DNA from: Devosia sp. 1566 | Lineage (GTDB): Bacteria > Pseudomonadota > Alphaproteobacteria > Rhizobiales > Devosiaceae | Length of the DNA stretch: 64,000 bases | Reading direction: 5' to 3' | Assembly (NCBI RefSeq): GCF_004005995.1 | Contig: NZ_CP034767.1 | Span: 62,001-126,000 of the forward strand | The notes under the pieces: generated by a model | The model's database searches: none | Told to the model about the DNA's origin: nothing | What the model saw: only the letters and a program-made list of their open reading frames with translations | Shown: positions 33,704 to 43,559 of the stretch, piece by piece | Numbering within the stretch: the stretch's first letter is position 1 | Layout: each line of letters opens with the position of its first letter | Program-made: the position numbers and the translations under genes

Positions 33704-34669
33704 CTAAGAAGCCGTAGGAACGGTTGTACGCGCCGATGCGTGGTCCAGTTCGGTCAGGCCTGCATACTGGCTCGGCGGCAGGCCAACGAACCGGGAAAAC
33801 GCGACGCTGAATGCACTTGCGGAGCCATAGCCGATGCGGCTGGCGATTTCTTTCATGCCCCCATCCCTACGCCGCAGCATGTCCTTGGCGAGGGCCATGC
33901 GCCAGGAGAGCAGGTATTCCATCGGCGCCATGCCGGTTTGCTTTTGAAAGCGATCAAAGAACACCGATCGAGACAACATGGCCGCCTTCGCCAATTCATC
34001 GATCGTCCACGCCTTGGCTGGTGTTCCGTGCATGAGGCGAATAGCTGGGCCCAGATGGCGGTCCGCCAGGCCACGCATAATACCCGGCGTTTCCGGGCTC
34101 GCGGAGTTCGATCGCAAGGCTTCGATCAACAGCAATTGCAACAGGCGCTCGAGCACGATGTCTTTCGCTGGTCGGGTGTCTTGGGCTTCGTTGCGGAGCA
34201 TCCGGACCAGATCGGTAAGGCGAGCCTGGCCCCTGACAAGAAGCACGCGCGGCAGCAAGGCCACAATGAGGGTTGAGTCTGGAGAGCCGAAAGACAGTCG
34301 ACCCACCAACACCCGCATATTCGGATGCCCACTTGGGTCGCCGTGCCGGGTCTCCTCCCCAAGCCGGGTCACCCGCAGGGGATCAACACCTTCCTCCACG
34401 TCGGCTTCACTGCTCGACATGGTGAAGCGACAGGATGCCGGAACGAGCACGAAGTCATTTGCTTTCAACTCTGCTTCCGGTTCCCCATCGACGCTGAGCC
34501 TCGAAGAGCCGTCCAGAATGACGGCGAAGAACGGGCTGCCTTCAGCTGCGCCCTCCACGCGCCAACTGCCTGAACCACTGGCGGCCTTCGAGAAGGGCAT
34601 GCTCGGCTGCAGCATGGTGACGATTTCGGCGAGGGGATCGATCAATCGGACGCTCGCTGATGCAAACAC
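33704..34669 (-). CDS. AraC-family regulator with cupin sensor domain
   Basis: A 321-aa protein. The N-terminal half is a cupin-like sensor (EGSPFFAVILDGSSRLSVDG, then DFVLVPASCRFTM). The C-terminal has two HTHs: WTIDELAKAAMLSRSVFFDRF, then MKEIASRIGYGSASAFSVAF with the AraC end FVGLPPSQY. It is divergent from an SDR gene (73-base interval), a frequent pairing in which the regulator controls the oxidoreductase. Confidence 0.92.
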   Translation of the reverse strand: MFASASVRLIDPLAEIVTMLQPSMPFSKAASGSGSWRVEGAAEGSPFFAVILDGSSRLSVDGEPEAELKANDFVLVPASCRFTMSSSEADVEEGVDPLRVTRLGEETRHGDPSGHPNMRVLVGRLSFGSPDSTLIVALLPRVLLVRGQARLTDLVRMLRNEAQDTRPAKDIVLERLLQLLLIEALRSNSASPETPGIMRGLADRHLGPAIRLMHGTPAKAWTIDELAKAAMLSRSVFFDRFQKQTGMAPMEYLLSWRMALAKDMLRRRDGGMKEIASRIGYGSASAFSVAFSRFVGLPPSQYAGLTELDHASARTTVPTAS

Positions 34670-34742
34670 GAGGCTCTATCATAGCGCGTCCTCCTTGGCA
34701 GGTCCACATAAGCAACTTCGAACTCCGCCAAGGGATCTTTCC

Positions 34743-35489
34743 ATGAATACCGTTCTCATCACAGGCTGCTCGTCGGGCTTTGGTCTCGACATCGCCAAAC
34801 ACTTTCTGGGCCATGGCTGGAAGGTCATTGCCACAATGCGGTCCCCGCGCCTGGATCTGTTCCCGACCTCGGAGAACCTGGTGCTGCTGCCGCTCGACGT
34901 GACCAAGGACGACAGCGTAGCCCGCGCGATCGAGGCCGCAGGTCCGATCGATGTTCTCGTCAACAATGCCGGTATCGGCTGGCTAAACGCTCTGGAGGGC
35001 ACGCCGATAGATGTCGTGCGGTCCGTCTTCGAGACCAACACCTTCGGAACGATGCGGATGGTGCAGGCCGTGCTGCCTCAGTTCCGGGCCAGGAAGGCGG
35101 GGCTCATCATCAACGTGACCTCGAGCGTCACGATGAAGCCGCTGCCTCTGCTTTCCGTCTACACCGCAAGCAAGGCCGCCGTGAACGCATTTACCGAATC
35201 CCTCGCCATCGAGCTTGCGCCCTTCGGCATTGCGGTGAAGATCGTTCTTCCTGATGCCGCACCTGACACCAGCTTTGGCACCACAGCTCTTTCCCGCCTG
35301 GAGGACCATGGTGGCTTCCCCGACGCCTACGCCGATTTTGCGGAAACGGTGTTTACGGCCATGAGGGCGCCTGGCGCTCCTAAAACCCGATCCTCCGACG
35401 TGGCGGAGGCCGTGTGGTACGCGGCAACCAACCCGGCAGCACCAGTGCGTATTCCGGCCGGCGCCGATGCGCTTGCGCTCGCTGACTAG
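34743..35489 (+). CDS. SDR-family oxidoreductase
   Basis: A 248-aa classical SDR: cofactor motif TGCSSGFG (7-14), NNAGIGW, and catalytic Ser/Tyr/Lys in NVTSSVTMK and SVYTASKAA. AAGGGA precedes ATG 34743; the frame is open much further upstream only because it runs antisense through the AraC gene. Substrate unknown. Likely target of the divergent AraC regulator. Confidence 0.92.
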   Translation: MNTVLITGCSSGFGLDIAKHFLGHGWKVIATMRSPRLDLFPTSENLVLLPLDVTKDDSVARAIEAAGPIDVLVNNAGIGWLNALEGTPIDVVRSVFETNTFGTMRMVQAVLPQFRARKAGLIINVTSSVTMKPLPLLSVYTASKAAVNAFTESLAIELAPFGIAVKIVLPDAAPDTSFGTTALSRLEDHGGFPDAYADFAETVFTAMRAPGAPKTRSSDVAEAVWYAATNPAAPVRIPAGADALALAD

Positions 35490-35505
35490 TCGGAGCTTCG
35501 AGAAG

Positions 35506-35536
35506 TCCGATGCCGACCGTTTAGGTCCGCATCGGA
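35506..35536 (+). terminator. Terminator-like hairpin after the SDR gene
   Basis: TCCGATGC (35506-35513) pairs with GCATCGGA (35529-35536); inside, GACC pairs with GGTC after one C-C mismatch, leaving a five-base loop GTTTA. No T run follows. Confidence 0.55.
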
Positions 35537-35694
35537 TCGAGGATGAGCTTGATGGAAGCTTTCAGAATTGAAAATTCGTCCCGCATGGCCGGAATGAGCC
35601 GCTTGCCGCCAGGGGGCACTCCCACTCTGCCTTCGCGTTGCGATGGTATATTTCAGCTCCAACAGCGTCCCAGCCGGCAAACATCGCCGGCATG

Positions 35695-37686
35695 TCAGCT
35701 ATCCAGCGTGTGTTCCGGAGCCCCATGGAGGAGCTGGGACTCCGGGGCTTGTGTAAGATGAAGGTAGCGTTCGAACTGTGCCAGCACGTCGGCAATCAAC
35801 TGATCGCGATGTAAGCCCATGACATCATAGCCGCGCCCACCACTGGAGAAATAGGTGCGCGCCTCATAGCGCGGTTCTGGTTGGCCGGTCGCGAGAGGGG
35901 CAAAATTGGCGACTGGCTGGGATGCAACGCTGACGCCATAAACAAAATCGCGCACCCCTTGGGCAGGAGAACGCAAGGCAACAGCGCCAGCTTCGTCCGC
36001 TTCAACCCAGGCGGGCCGACCACGTGCGGCCAATTCACGTGCGACCTGTTCGAGCGCGGGTCGAACCTCTGTGGTGATGAAGCTTTCAACTTCTTGCTTG
36101 CTGGGAGCCCGCATCATCAAGGCTAAGCGGCGTTGCCAGGTTAGCTCTACAGCCGCATGGGCGGGCACGGCAGCCGCGCCACCTTGGGGATATAGCTGTG
36201 CCAGGTCGGCGCGCATTCCGAGGTACAACGACCAAACCAAGCCCAGCATGACGAAGGTGAAGGGCAGGGCGGTGGCAATTGTTGCCGACTGCAATGCGCC
36301 CAAGCCTCCGGCCACGAGGAGCGCTGCGGCAACAATTCCTTCCATGAAGCACCAGAAAACCCGCTGGCCGGTGGTGGTCTGGGTCTCGCCACCTGCGGCG
36401 ATGGAATCGATGACCAATGAACCTGAGTCTGCTGAAGTGACGAAGAAAATGGCGACCAGAAGTATTGCCAAAATTGAGGTGATGTTGCTGAACGGAAGGT
36501 ATTGGAAGAAGTGGAAGAGGCCAGTTGAAACATCCGCCGCAATAGCCTGTCCCACTGCGCCTGCTGCTATACCCGTGTCGATGAAGATTGCCGTGTTGCC
36601 GAAAATAGTCATCCAGATGAAAGTGAAGCCGGCGGGAATGAAAAGCACCGCAGTCACAAACTCCCGAACGGTGCGACCGCGGGAGATACGGGCGATAAAC
36701 ATCCCGACAAAGGGAGACCAGGAAATCCACCAGGCCCAATAGAACAATGTCCACTCGTCGATCCAGGGTGTCGGCTGGTAAGCGTAGATATTGAAGGTAC
36801 GTAGTACCAGGCTATCAAGATAAAGCCCTAGGTTCTGTACCAGATCACGAAACAACTGTGTGGTCGGCCCCACGACTAGCACAAACAGCATCAGTAGGAT
36901 CGCCACTACCAGGTTGGCTTCCGACAAAATGCGCACGCCGCGGTCCAATCCAGTGGCGACCGAGACGGTCGCCAGCGCCGTTACCAGCGCGATAAGCGGC
37001 AGTTGAACAACAGGACCGATGGGAACACCCAGCAGGTAAGCCAGCCCTGCATTGATCTGGGAAACACCCACCCCGAGGGAGGTCGCTATGCCGAACATGG
37101 TGCCGACAATCGCAAAGATGTCGACCGCATGGCCGATGGGACCATTGATACGCTCCTTGAGCAGCGGATAAAGACCCGAGCGAATAGTTAGCGGCAGCTT
37201 GTAGCGGTAGCCGAAATAGGCCAGCGACAAGCCGACCACCGCGTAGATTGCCCAAGCATGGATGCCCCAGTGAAAGAAGGTGACGGTCATAGCTTCGCGC
37301 ATCGCGGCAATAGAGCGGGGCTCGGCTGTCGGGGGTGCCATAAAGTGGGTCATCGGTTCGCCCACCGCATAGAACATGAGGCCAATCCCCATGCCGGCGG
37401 CAAAAAGCATGGCGATCCACGAGGTGAACCTGAAATCGGGCGTGGAATCATCGGGGCCGAGCTTGAGGCGCCCATAACGGCCAAAGCAAAGGAGCACGAC
37501 GGTGATAAGGAAAATTCCGACGGCCAGCAGGTAGAACCAGCCGAAGCTCTGCAAAATACCGGCCTGCATTGAGCCGAAAATATGATCAGCTTGGTTCGGG
37601 AAGAAAACCCCGATCGCGACAAAGGCCCCTATGACGAGAAGGGACCCGAAGAATACCGGCTTGTTGATGATGAAGGGCTTTAACAT
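35695..37686 (-). CDS. BCCT-family transporter (BetT-like choline/betaine type)
   Basis: A 663-aa, 12-helix transporter of the betaine/carnitine/choline family. The segment [20 protein letters not shown] is the family hallmark in TM8, and [20 protein letters not shown] follows in TM10. The long hydrophilic C-terminal tail (about 130 residues after the last helix) is typical of BetT and is thought to sense osmolarity. It would import choline or a betaine with protons or sodium. It is a single gene; no bet genes are adjacent, so the exact substrate is open. Confidence 0.9.
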   Translation of the reverse strand: MLKPFIINKPVFFGSLLVIGAFVAIGVFFPNQADHIFGSMQAGILQSFGWFYLLAVGIFLITVVLLCFGRYGRLKLGPDDSTPDFRFTSWIAMLFAAGMGIGLMFYAVGEPMTHFMAPPTAEPRSIAAMREAMTVTFFHWGIHAWAIYAVVGLSLAYFGYRYKLPLTIRSGLYPLLKERINGPIGHAVDIFAIVGTMFGIATSLGVGVSQINAGLAYLLGVPIGPVVQLPLIALVTALATVSVATGLDRGVRILSEANLVVAILLMLFVLVVGPTTQLFRDLVQNLGLYLDSLVLRTFNIYAYQPTPWIDEWTLFYWAWWISWSPFVGMFIARISRGRTVREFVTAVLFIPAGFTFIWMTIFGNTAIFIDTGIAAGAVGQAIAADVSTGLFHFFQYLPFSNITSILAILLVAIFFVTSADSGSLVIDSIAAGGETQTTTGQRVFWCFMEGIVAAALLVAGGLGALQSATIATALPFTFVMLGLVWSLYLGMRADLAQLYPQGGAAAVPAHAAVELTWQRRLALMMRAPSKQEVESFITTEVRPALEQVARELAARGRPAWVEADEAGAVALRSPAQGVRDFVYGVSVASQPVANFAPLATGQPEPRYEARTYFSSGGRGYDVMGLHRDQLIADVLAQFERYLHLTQAPESQLLHGAPEHTLDS

Positions 37687-37928
37687 GCCGCCATGTCCTT
37701 GAGCGTCGTGTCAGCGCATGACCGAGCCCAAACGCTGTCAGCTGCGGTGGTGATGTCCAGGGTGTAAAGCGTCGACAAGGCAGAGGTTCCGAACCGGCCC
37801 TAGGCGAAGACGCCACCCGTGGCCCGCCCGGGCGGACCGTCAGAAGTGGTCCTGGACAGTTCAATCGATCCTGGTAGTGGCGGGTTTACCAAGGAAGACG
37901 GCCAGGTGATCGCCGCAGACAGCCGGCC

Positions 37929-38633
37929 CTACTTGGCGTGCTTGAGTAGCAGGTCACGCGCCTGGTTGATCTTGGCTGCCAAATAGCTCGAGCCGCCATG
38001 GTCCGGATGCACCGCCTTCATCAACTCGCGATGAGCGGTGCGGATTTGCTCTTCGGTCGCGTCAGCCTCGAGACCCAGAATGGCGTAAGCTTCCTCCAGT
38101 GGATCGCGTTCAGGGGCAGCTTCCCCGGTTCCACCGCTGTCCTGTTGGGCGAAGTACTCGCGCCAGCCGCTGCGGTTGGCGTCAAGCCAGCTCTCCAGCA
38201 GGCTGAGGCTGTCGGCATCCCCCGCTACCTCGGCGAGAAGGGTGCGTGTGTCAGCCTCGCCGAGATCAAGCAGGTCCATCCCAGCGAACTCACCGTTAAG
38301 AATCCTGCCGGAAACGGCCCCGGTGTCGTGATCCAGCTCCATCGCGAAGCGGTAGCTGCGCACTTTGGAGATGTTGTGGGCTGGCCCGAGTGGTCCTTGG
38401 AGGGAAAAGGGGCCAAGCCGGCCTGTACGCAGCACTGCAAATGCCGCCGCCCCGACAAACAATGCAAGATCCAAGCGCCGGGCCACGAGCAAAAGGGTGG
38501 CGATTGCAACGCCCAGACCGCCCACCAGCCAGCGAAGTCCACGTCTGAGCAGTTGAGGATCGTATCTTTTGATCTGGTTGAAGATGGCCAGTGTGGCGAG
38601 CAGCGCCAGGCTGCCCAAAAGGATATAGGTCAT
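37929..38633 (-). CDS. Membrane-anchored DnaJ-domain protein
   Basis: A 234-aa protein with a hydrophobic N-terminus (MTYILLGSLALLATLAIF and a second pair of segments around 36-70) and a C-terminal J domain: EEAYAILGLEADATEEQIRT, then MKAVHPDHGGSSYLAAKINQ with the essential HPD near 208-210. The layout (TM then J domain) is like Tim14/DjlA-type co-chaperones and common in alphaproteobacteria. Its start overlaps the stop of the VWA gene by four bases, so the two are co-translated. Confidence 0.9.
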   Translation of the reverse strand: MTYILLGSLALLATLAIFNQIKRYDPQLLRRGLRWLVGGLGVAIATLLLVARRLDLALFVGAAAFAVLRTGRLGPFSLQGPLGPAHNISKVRSYRFAMELDHDTGAVSGRILNGEFAGMDLLDLGEADTRTLLAEVAGDADSLSLLESWLDANRSGWREYFAQQDSGGTGEAAPERDPLEEAYAILGLEADATEEQIRTAHRELMKAVHPDHGGSSYLAAKINQARDLLLKHAK

Positions 38634-39349
38634 GGACGCAGTTGCGAGAGCAGCGCTTGGGCCTGTGGACTGGCTTGCAGCCTCAGCATGTCGCTACCGC
38701 CCCTCGCGTAAGCTGCCACCGCCTTGAGCAGCGCTGCGAGCTCTTGGGGCGCCGACGAGTCGAAACGTGCATATGCGCCCTTGCTTAGTCGGGCAAACTC
38801 TCGGAAAGCCCGCTCCACCTGCGCATCCCGCCCCTCTTGAAAGATGAACAGGGGCAGACCGAGAAGGCCTAGTTGTCCGGCGGTCTCCGCCAGCTCGTCC
38901 ACACTCTCCTCCACCGCGTCCCCCACATAGATCACGGCATTGATGCGGCGCCTGGCGTGCTCCGCACGGGCATGGGCGAAGGCCTTGGAGATCTGCGTCC
39001 GCCCTCCCTGGCACTGAATCCCGCTCATGAGCTTGGCCAGGCTGCCTCCATCGACCACCCATTTGCTGGCGCGGCATTCGCCAAAGCCGCGAAAGTAGAG
39101 CAGTTGGACCTGAAGTGCGCTGGCCCTCGGGATCGCCTCAAACATCTCCGCCTGCAGCGAACAGGCGAGATCCCAGGTTGGCTGGCGGCTGAGCGTCGCG
39201 TCGAGCGCGAAGAGCACACGTCCGTCATGGCGGGCGCTTGGCCTCGCTAACTCCCTCACGTTCCTGACGAATGCAGCAACCTCACCGCTCACTCCTGGTT
39301 GGAGAGCGGTGCCGTCGGCTTTACGCCCTGATGGGTCTTTTCCTGCCAT
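38630..39349 (-). CDS. VWA-domain protein
   Basis: A 239-aa protein. The von Willebrand A fold is suggested by FALDATLSRQPTWDLA (MIDAS-like D-x-T-x-S), QGGRTQISKAF (the Thr of the MIDAS) and AVIYVGDAVEESVDEL (the later Asp). No signal peptide is seen, so it is probably cytoplasmic. It is translationally coupled to a membrane J-domain protein, hinting at a shared complex with Hsp70 recruitment. Confidence 0.85.
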   Translation of the reverse strand: MAGKDPSGRKADGTALQPGVSGEVAAFVRNVRELARPSARHDGRVLFALDATLSRQPTWDLACSLQAEMFEAIPRASALQVQLLYFRGFGECRASKWVVDGGSLAKLMSGIQCQGGRTQISKAFAHARAEHARRRINAVIYVGDAVEESVDELAETAGQLGLLGLPLFIFQEGRDAQVERAFREFARLSKGAYARFDSSAPQELAALLKAVAAYARGGSDMLRLQASPQAQALLSQLRP

Positions 39350-39558
39350 TCTCCGAATATGTGTGTGTCAGAGAGCGCCCGCAAGTGCCGGACCGACTAG
39401 TCACGCCATCGTGGAAGGGCAGGATACTACCGAAGTTTCACCATACCCGCTGGAATGCCGTCCACCAAGCGGGGGTGTATCCCCGCCGGTGGAGGGCAAA
39501 GGCATAACCTTGGCTTAAACTGTAGCGCCGCTTTGGATCAGAAGAGCCGGAGCAAATA

Positions 39559-40332
39559 TCACGGCTTGCGAACGCAGATCGCAAAGCGGTCCTGGGTAAG
39601 CCGCTCCAGCCCGCGCCAGAAGCTCATCTTCCGGGCTTGGGGCCAGTGAATGGCGATGAGCTGGCGGTCAATGACTGGATCGACAAAGCCGACTTTGAGC
39701 AGTTCGGCGACCACCGTTTCAGCGGGCATTTCGCCGGAGAAGTGGACATGTTCCCGGATGCGCTGCAGCCGCTCGGCCATGCCCGGAGCGAGGTTGCCGT
39801 GGCCGGGCTTGCCGCCGAAGCGTAGCCGGAGCCGGGTGACCCAGCTCTTGCGGCCCATATTGCCATCGACGATTAACAGCTTGCCGCCCGGCTTGAGCAG
39901 CTCGAACCACTCCTCGAAGGCGGCCGACGCATCGACCAGCGTCCAGACCAGGTGGCGATTGGTGATGACGTCGTAGCTGGCGCGCGGCTCCTGCGTATTT
40001 TCCGCGTCGCGCATGATGAAGCGAATATTGGAGCCGCGCTGGAGCGACTTGGCGCGCGCCTGGGCCAGCATGGCTTCGGACCAATCAGCACCGGTCACCG
40101 CAAAGCCCATGTCGTGCAGCAGGTGGGAAATAACGCCAGTGCCGCTCGCCAGATCGAGCGCCTTTCTTCCCGCGCCATCGCCCAGATGCTTGCGGATCAG
40201 CTGGTGCCAGCCGCGGCGCTCGGCTTCCGAGAAGATTTCATGCCCGACGCTCTGGTCAAAGGTCGCTGCCCGTTCGGACCAGAATTCCCGAATTTCATCG
40301 CGGATAGAATAGTTTGCGCCGAAGCCACTCAT
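39559..40332 (-). CDS. Class I SAM-dependent methyltransferase
   Basis: A 257-aa methyltransferase: motif I ALDLASGTGVISHLL, then GADWSEAMLAQAR (acidic end of beta 2), a DVITNRHLVWTL stretch, and PGGKLLIVDGNM (post-I). The start is ATG 40332 with AGGAAC before it. It is divergent from an iron-type ABC operon with a TGA-N9-TCA site between them. Methyltransferases in this position accompany siderophore or haem uptake genes in several rhizobia, so a role in metallophore handling is plausible but unproven. Confidence 0.88.
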   Translation of the reverse strand: MSGFGANYSIRDEIREFWSERAATFDQSVGHEIFSEAERRGWHQLIRKHLGDGAGRKALDLASGTGVISHLLHDMGFAVTGADWSEAMLAQARAKSLQRGSNIRFIMRDAENTQEPRASYDVITNRHLVWTLVDASAAFEEWFELLKPGGKLLIVDGNMGRKSWVTRLRLRFGGKPGHGNLAPGMAERLQRIREHVHFSGEMPAETVVAELLKVGFVDPVIDRQLIAIHWPQARKMSFWRGLERLTQDRFAICVRKP

Positions 40333-40374
40333 GTTCCTGCCTAACACCTTATAATTGCTCTAAAAGATAATTCT

Positions 40375-40389
40375 TGATCTAGGAGTTCA
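40375..40389. promoter_or_regulatory. Candidate RirA iron-responsive (IRO) box
   Basis: TGATCTAGGAGTTCA fits TGA-N9-TCA, the core of the RirA-binding IRO motif of Hyphomicrobiales. It lies in the 104-base interval between the methyltransferase and the ABC binding-protein gene, 48 bases before the latter. Only six defined bases match, so chance is possible. Confidence 0.45.
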
Positions 40390-40436
40390 TCTTTAATAGC
40401 TGACTCTGCGTATCAAGTTTTCCGAGAGACAGCAAA

Positions 40437-41573
40437 ATGAAAATGTCGCGTCTAATGCTCGTGCCGGCGCTGGCCGTGTTGACGTCGTTCTCTCTGCCTG
40501 CGTGGGCCCAGGCGTTCACGATTACTGATGTCGCCGGGCGCGAAGTCGCCTTTGATGCGCCCGTCGAGCGGGTCATCCTGGGCGAAGGGCGCATGCTCTA
40601 TTCGCTGGCCACGATCGAAACCGAGAACCCCTTCGCCAAGGTCGTGGGGTGGCGCAATGATCTGTGGACCACCGACCAGAAGTCCTTCGATGCTTATGCG
40701 GCCAAGTTCTCGGAGGCCAAGGACTTGCCGTTCCTGGGTAATCTGACCGATGGCACGCTGCAGACCGAAACCGTGGTGACGCTGGATCCAGACGTCCTGA
40801 TCCTGCCCATCGGCAACAAGACCGCAGCCGACGAGGTCAAGCTCGAGGAGATGCTCGAGGGCATCGGGGTCAAGATCGTTTATGTCGACTTCCGCGAGCA
40901 CATCATCGACAACACCGTGCCCAGCCTGCACATCCTGGGGCAGCTGTTTGGCAAGGAAGAGCGCGCCCAGGAAGTCGCCGACTTCTGGCAGACCGAAATG
41001 GACAAGATTGCGGCCGTGCTGGCGGCGAACAATCCCGAGCGGCCCGACGTTTTCATGTATCGCGCTGCCGGTTTGGTTGAATGCTGCGGCACCTTTGGTC
41101 CCGACAATTTCGGGCTCATGGTGGAGCTAGCGGGCGGCAACAATCTCGGTTCCGATTTCCTGCCCGGCTATACCGGCTCGATCAATCCCGAACAGGTCAT
41201 CGCCTCGGACCCCGACATCATCGTGGTGACCGGCTCGGACTGGACCAATTCTCCCGATGCCACTGGCTTTGTCAGCGTCGGCCCGGGCACTGCCGATGAT
41301 GCCGAAGCGAGCCGCGCGATCCTCGCGTCGCTGGTCGAGGCGCCGGCCTTTACCGGCTCCACGGCGGTCGCCGAGGGCAATGTGCACGCCATCTGGCACC
41401 AGTTCTATACGAGCCCCTACCAGTTCGTAGCGATTGCCGAGATGGCCAAGTGGTTCCACCCCGACCTTTTCGCCGATACCAATCCTGACGCCACCTTCAA
41501 GGCCTTCTATGATCGCTTCCTGCCCATTGCATACGAGCCGGGCTCCTGGCTGTCGCTCAAGGCCGACGAGTAA
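40437..41573 (+). CDS. ABC transporter substrate-binding protein, iron-siderophore (FecB/FepB-like) type
   Basis: A 378-aa exported binding protein. The signal peptide is VPALAVLTSFSLPAWAQA. The mature N-terminus TITDVAGREVAFDAPVERVI is the standard opening of FecB/FepB-like proteins, and DPDVLILPIG and INPEQVIASDPDIIVVTG are family marks. A pair of Cys (ECCGTFG) is unusual. The permease follows after three bases. Iron chelate is the likely cargo given the divergent IRO-like site. Confidence 0.9.
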   Translation: MKMSRLMLVPALAVLTSFSLPAWAQAFTITDVAGREVAFDAPVERVILGEGRMLYSLATIETENPFAKVVGWRNDLWTTDQKSFDAYAAKFSEAKDLPFLGNLTDGTLQTETVVTLDPDVLILPIGNKTAADEVKLEEMLEGIGVKIVYVDFREHIIDNTVPSLHILGQLFGKEERAQEVADFWQTEMDKIAAVLAANNPERPDVFMYRAAGLVECCGTFGPDNFGLMVELAGGNNLGSDFLPGYTGSINPEQVIASDPDIIVVTGSDWTNSPDATGFVSVGPGTADDAEASRAILASLVEAPAFTGSTAVAEGNVHAIWHQFYTSPYQFVAIAEMAKWFHPDLFADTNPDATFKAFYDRFLPIAYEPGSWLSLKADE

Positions 41574-41576
41574 ATC

Positions 41577-42653
41577 ATGGCCGCCGCGGATAGCTCTCTG
41601 CTGACGGAAGCGGTGGCTGAAGGGCGCGGTGAATATCGCGCCCGCACCCGTCGCAAGTTGCTTATCTTGGGGGGGCTGAGCCTGGCGCTTTGCTTTTCCT
41701 TTGCGGTCGACCTCGCTTGGGGGCCGGCACGCTATGGTCTCGATCAGGTGGTGCTGGCGCTGTTCAATCCGGATGCGGTGTCGGCGCAAGTACGCACCGT
41801 GGTCTGGGACATCCGTATGCCCGTGGCTGTCATGGCGATCGTCGTCGGCGCAGCGCTATCGGTGGCCGGCGCACAGATGCAGACCATTCTCGCCAATCCG
41901 CTCGCCAGCCCGTTTACGCTGGGGATTTCGGCCGCGGCGAGCTTTGGCGCCGCACTGGGCATTGTCACGACCGTGCCACTCATCCCGGTTGCTGCCGGGC
42001 TGATCGTTCCGGTCAACGCCTTTGTCATGGCGCTGCTCGCCACGCTGTTCATCCATTTCGTGTCGCAAATGCGCGGCGTCACCGTGCAAACCGTGGTGCT
42101 GCTGGGCATCGCCCTCGTTTTCACCTTCAATGCGCTCCTTGCGTTTGTGCAATATTTGGCGTCCGAACAGGCGCTGTCGCAGGTGGTGTTCTGGACCATG
42201 GGCAGCCTGACCAAGGCGACCTGGCCCAAGATCTGGATCACGCTGGCCGTGTTGCTGGTGGCGCTGCCGCTGTTTGCCCGCAACGCCTGGGCCCTGACGG
42301 CCATCCGGCTGGGCGAAGACAAGGCGGCGAGCTTTGGCGTCAATGTGCGCTATATCCGGCTCGAGACCATGCTGATCATTTCGCTCCTGGCGTCGGTGCC
42401 GGTGAGCTTTGTCGGCACGATCGGCTTTGTTGGCCTCGTTGGTCCCCATATTGCCCGCATGATCCTGGGTGAGGATCAGCGCTTCTTCCTGCCGGGCTCG
42501 GTGCTCGCCGGAGCCTTGCTCTTGTCGGTCACCTCGATTGTCTCCAAGTCGATCATTCCCGGGGTCGTTTTCCCCATCGGCATCATCACCGCTTTGGTTG
42601 GCGTGCCGTTCTTTATTTCGCTGATCCTCTCCAATGTGAGGCGCTCATGGTAA
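41577..42653 (+). CDS. FecCD-family ABC permease
   Basis: A 358-aa permease with about ten hydrophobic segments. Family marks: ALSVAGAQMQTILANPLASP, FTLGISAAASFGAALG and GTIGFVGLVGPHIARMILG. Starts three bases after the binding-protein stop and overlaps the ATPase by seven bases. Confidence 0.93.
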   Translation: MAAADSSLLTEAVAEGRGEYRARTRRKLLILGGLSLALCFSFAVDLAWGPARYGLDQVVLALFNPDAVSAQVRTVVWDIRMPVAVMAIVVGAALSVAGAQMQTILANPLASPFTLGISAAASFGAALGIVTTVPLIPVAAGLIVPVNAFVMALLATLFIHFVSQMRGVTVQTVVLLGIALVFTFNALLAFVQYLASEQALSQVVFWTMGSLTKATWPKIWITLAVLLVALPLFARNAWALTAIRLGEDKAASFGVNVRYIRLETMLIISLLASVPVSFVGTIGFVGLVGPHIARMILGEDQRFFLPGSVLAGALLLSVTSIVSKSIIPGVVFPIGIITALVGVPFFISLILSNVRRSW

Positions 42654-43402
42654 GCCTTCAGCTCCGGGACCTGGGTGCGTCTTACGGCAAGAAGCTCACC
42701 ATCGCTGCCGTCAGCACGCCCGAATTCCACTCCGGCGAAATCATTGCGGTGATTGGCCCCAACGCGGCGGGCAAGTCGACGCTGTTCAAGCGCATTGCCG
42801 GGCTCCTCAACGGGCCCGGCGAGGTCAGCCTTGCCCATACCAGCAAGGGCAAGAAGGCGATCAGCTATATGCCGCAGGACACGTCGGCCAATGCGGTGCT
42901 GACGGTCTACGAGTCGATCCTCTCGGCCCGCAAGCAAGGCAGCCGCTGGTCGGTGGACGATGCCGATCTGCGGTTCATCGACCAGGTGATGGCGGCTCTC
43001 AACATCAAGCCGATCGCCTTTCGCGACCTTGGGGCGCTCAGCGGCGGCCAACGGCAACTGGTATCCATCGCCCAGACCCTCGTGCGCGAGCCCGACGTGA
43101 TGTTGATGGACGAGCCCACCAGCGCCTTGGATTTGCACCGGCAGGTGGAAGTGCTCAGCTTCATGCAGGCACAAGCCCGGCAAAAGGGCATGATCGTGTT
43201 GATCGCGATCCACGATCTCAACCAGGCGCTGCGCTTTGCCGACAAGGTCCTGCTGATCGCCGATGGCAAGATGCAGGCTTGCGGCTCGCCTCTCGACGTC
43301 ATCAACGCCGACATGCTGCGCCGTGTCTATGGCGTGGATGCCCGCATCGAGAAGTGCTCGCGCCAGTTCGACCATGTCATTGTAGATGGCGTTGCCGCCT
43401 AA
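42647..43402 (+). CDS. ABC transporter ATP-binding protein, FecE/FepC type
   Basis: A 251-aa ATPase: Walker A GPNAAGKSTLF, signature LSGGQRQL, Walker B LMDEPTSALDLH and H-loop HDLNQALRFA. Completes the binding protein-permease-ATPase set starting at 40437. Walker A is GPNAAGKS rather than GPNGxGKS, which is tolerated in this family. Confidence 0.93.
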   Translation: MVSLQLRDLGASYGKKLTIAAVSTPEFHSGEIIAVIGPNAAGKSTLFKRIAGLLNGPGEVSLAHTSKGKKAISYMPQDTSANAVLTVYESILSARKQGSRWSVDDADLRFIDQVMAALNIKPIAFRDLGALSGGQRQLVSIAQTLVREPDVMLMDEPTSALDLHRQVEVLSFMQAQARQKGMIVLIAIHDLNQALRFADKVLLIADGKMQACGSPLDVINADMLRRVYGVDARIEKCSRQFDHVIVDGVAA

Positions 43403-43559
43403 CGGCCTGTTCCGTCGTTGAAGTTAGCTTACGCAGCAAAACAGACCCCTTGCTGGCAGCAGGCGCCCGTTCATGGCTGTGGTCATTAGGCCCAGCCCTC
43501 GAGCAATCCGCCGGTGTTCTCGTTGGACCTAATGCTGGACGACATTGGTCGGTGCCGAG

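Noticed and set aside
33978-34742. N-terminal extension of the SDR at 34743
   Set aside because: It runs antisense through the AraC gene; the SDR motif TGCSSGFG begins at residue 7 from ATG 34743, which has a good RBS.
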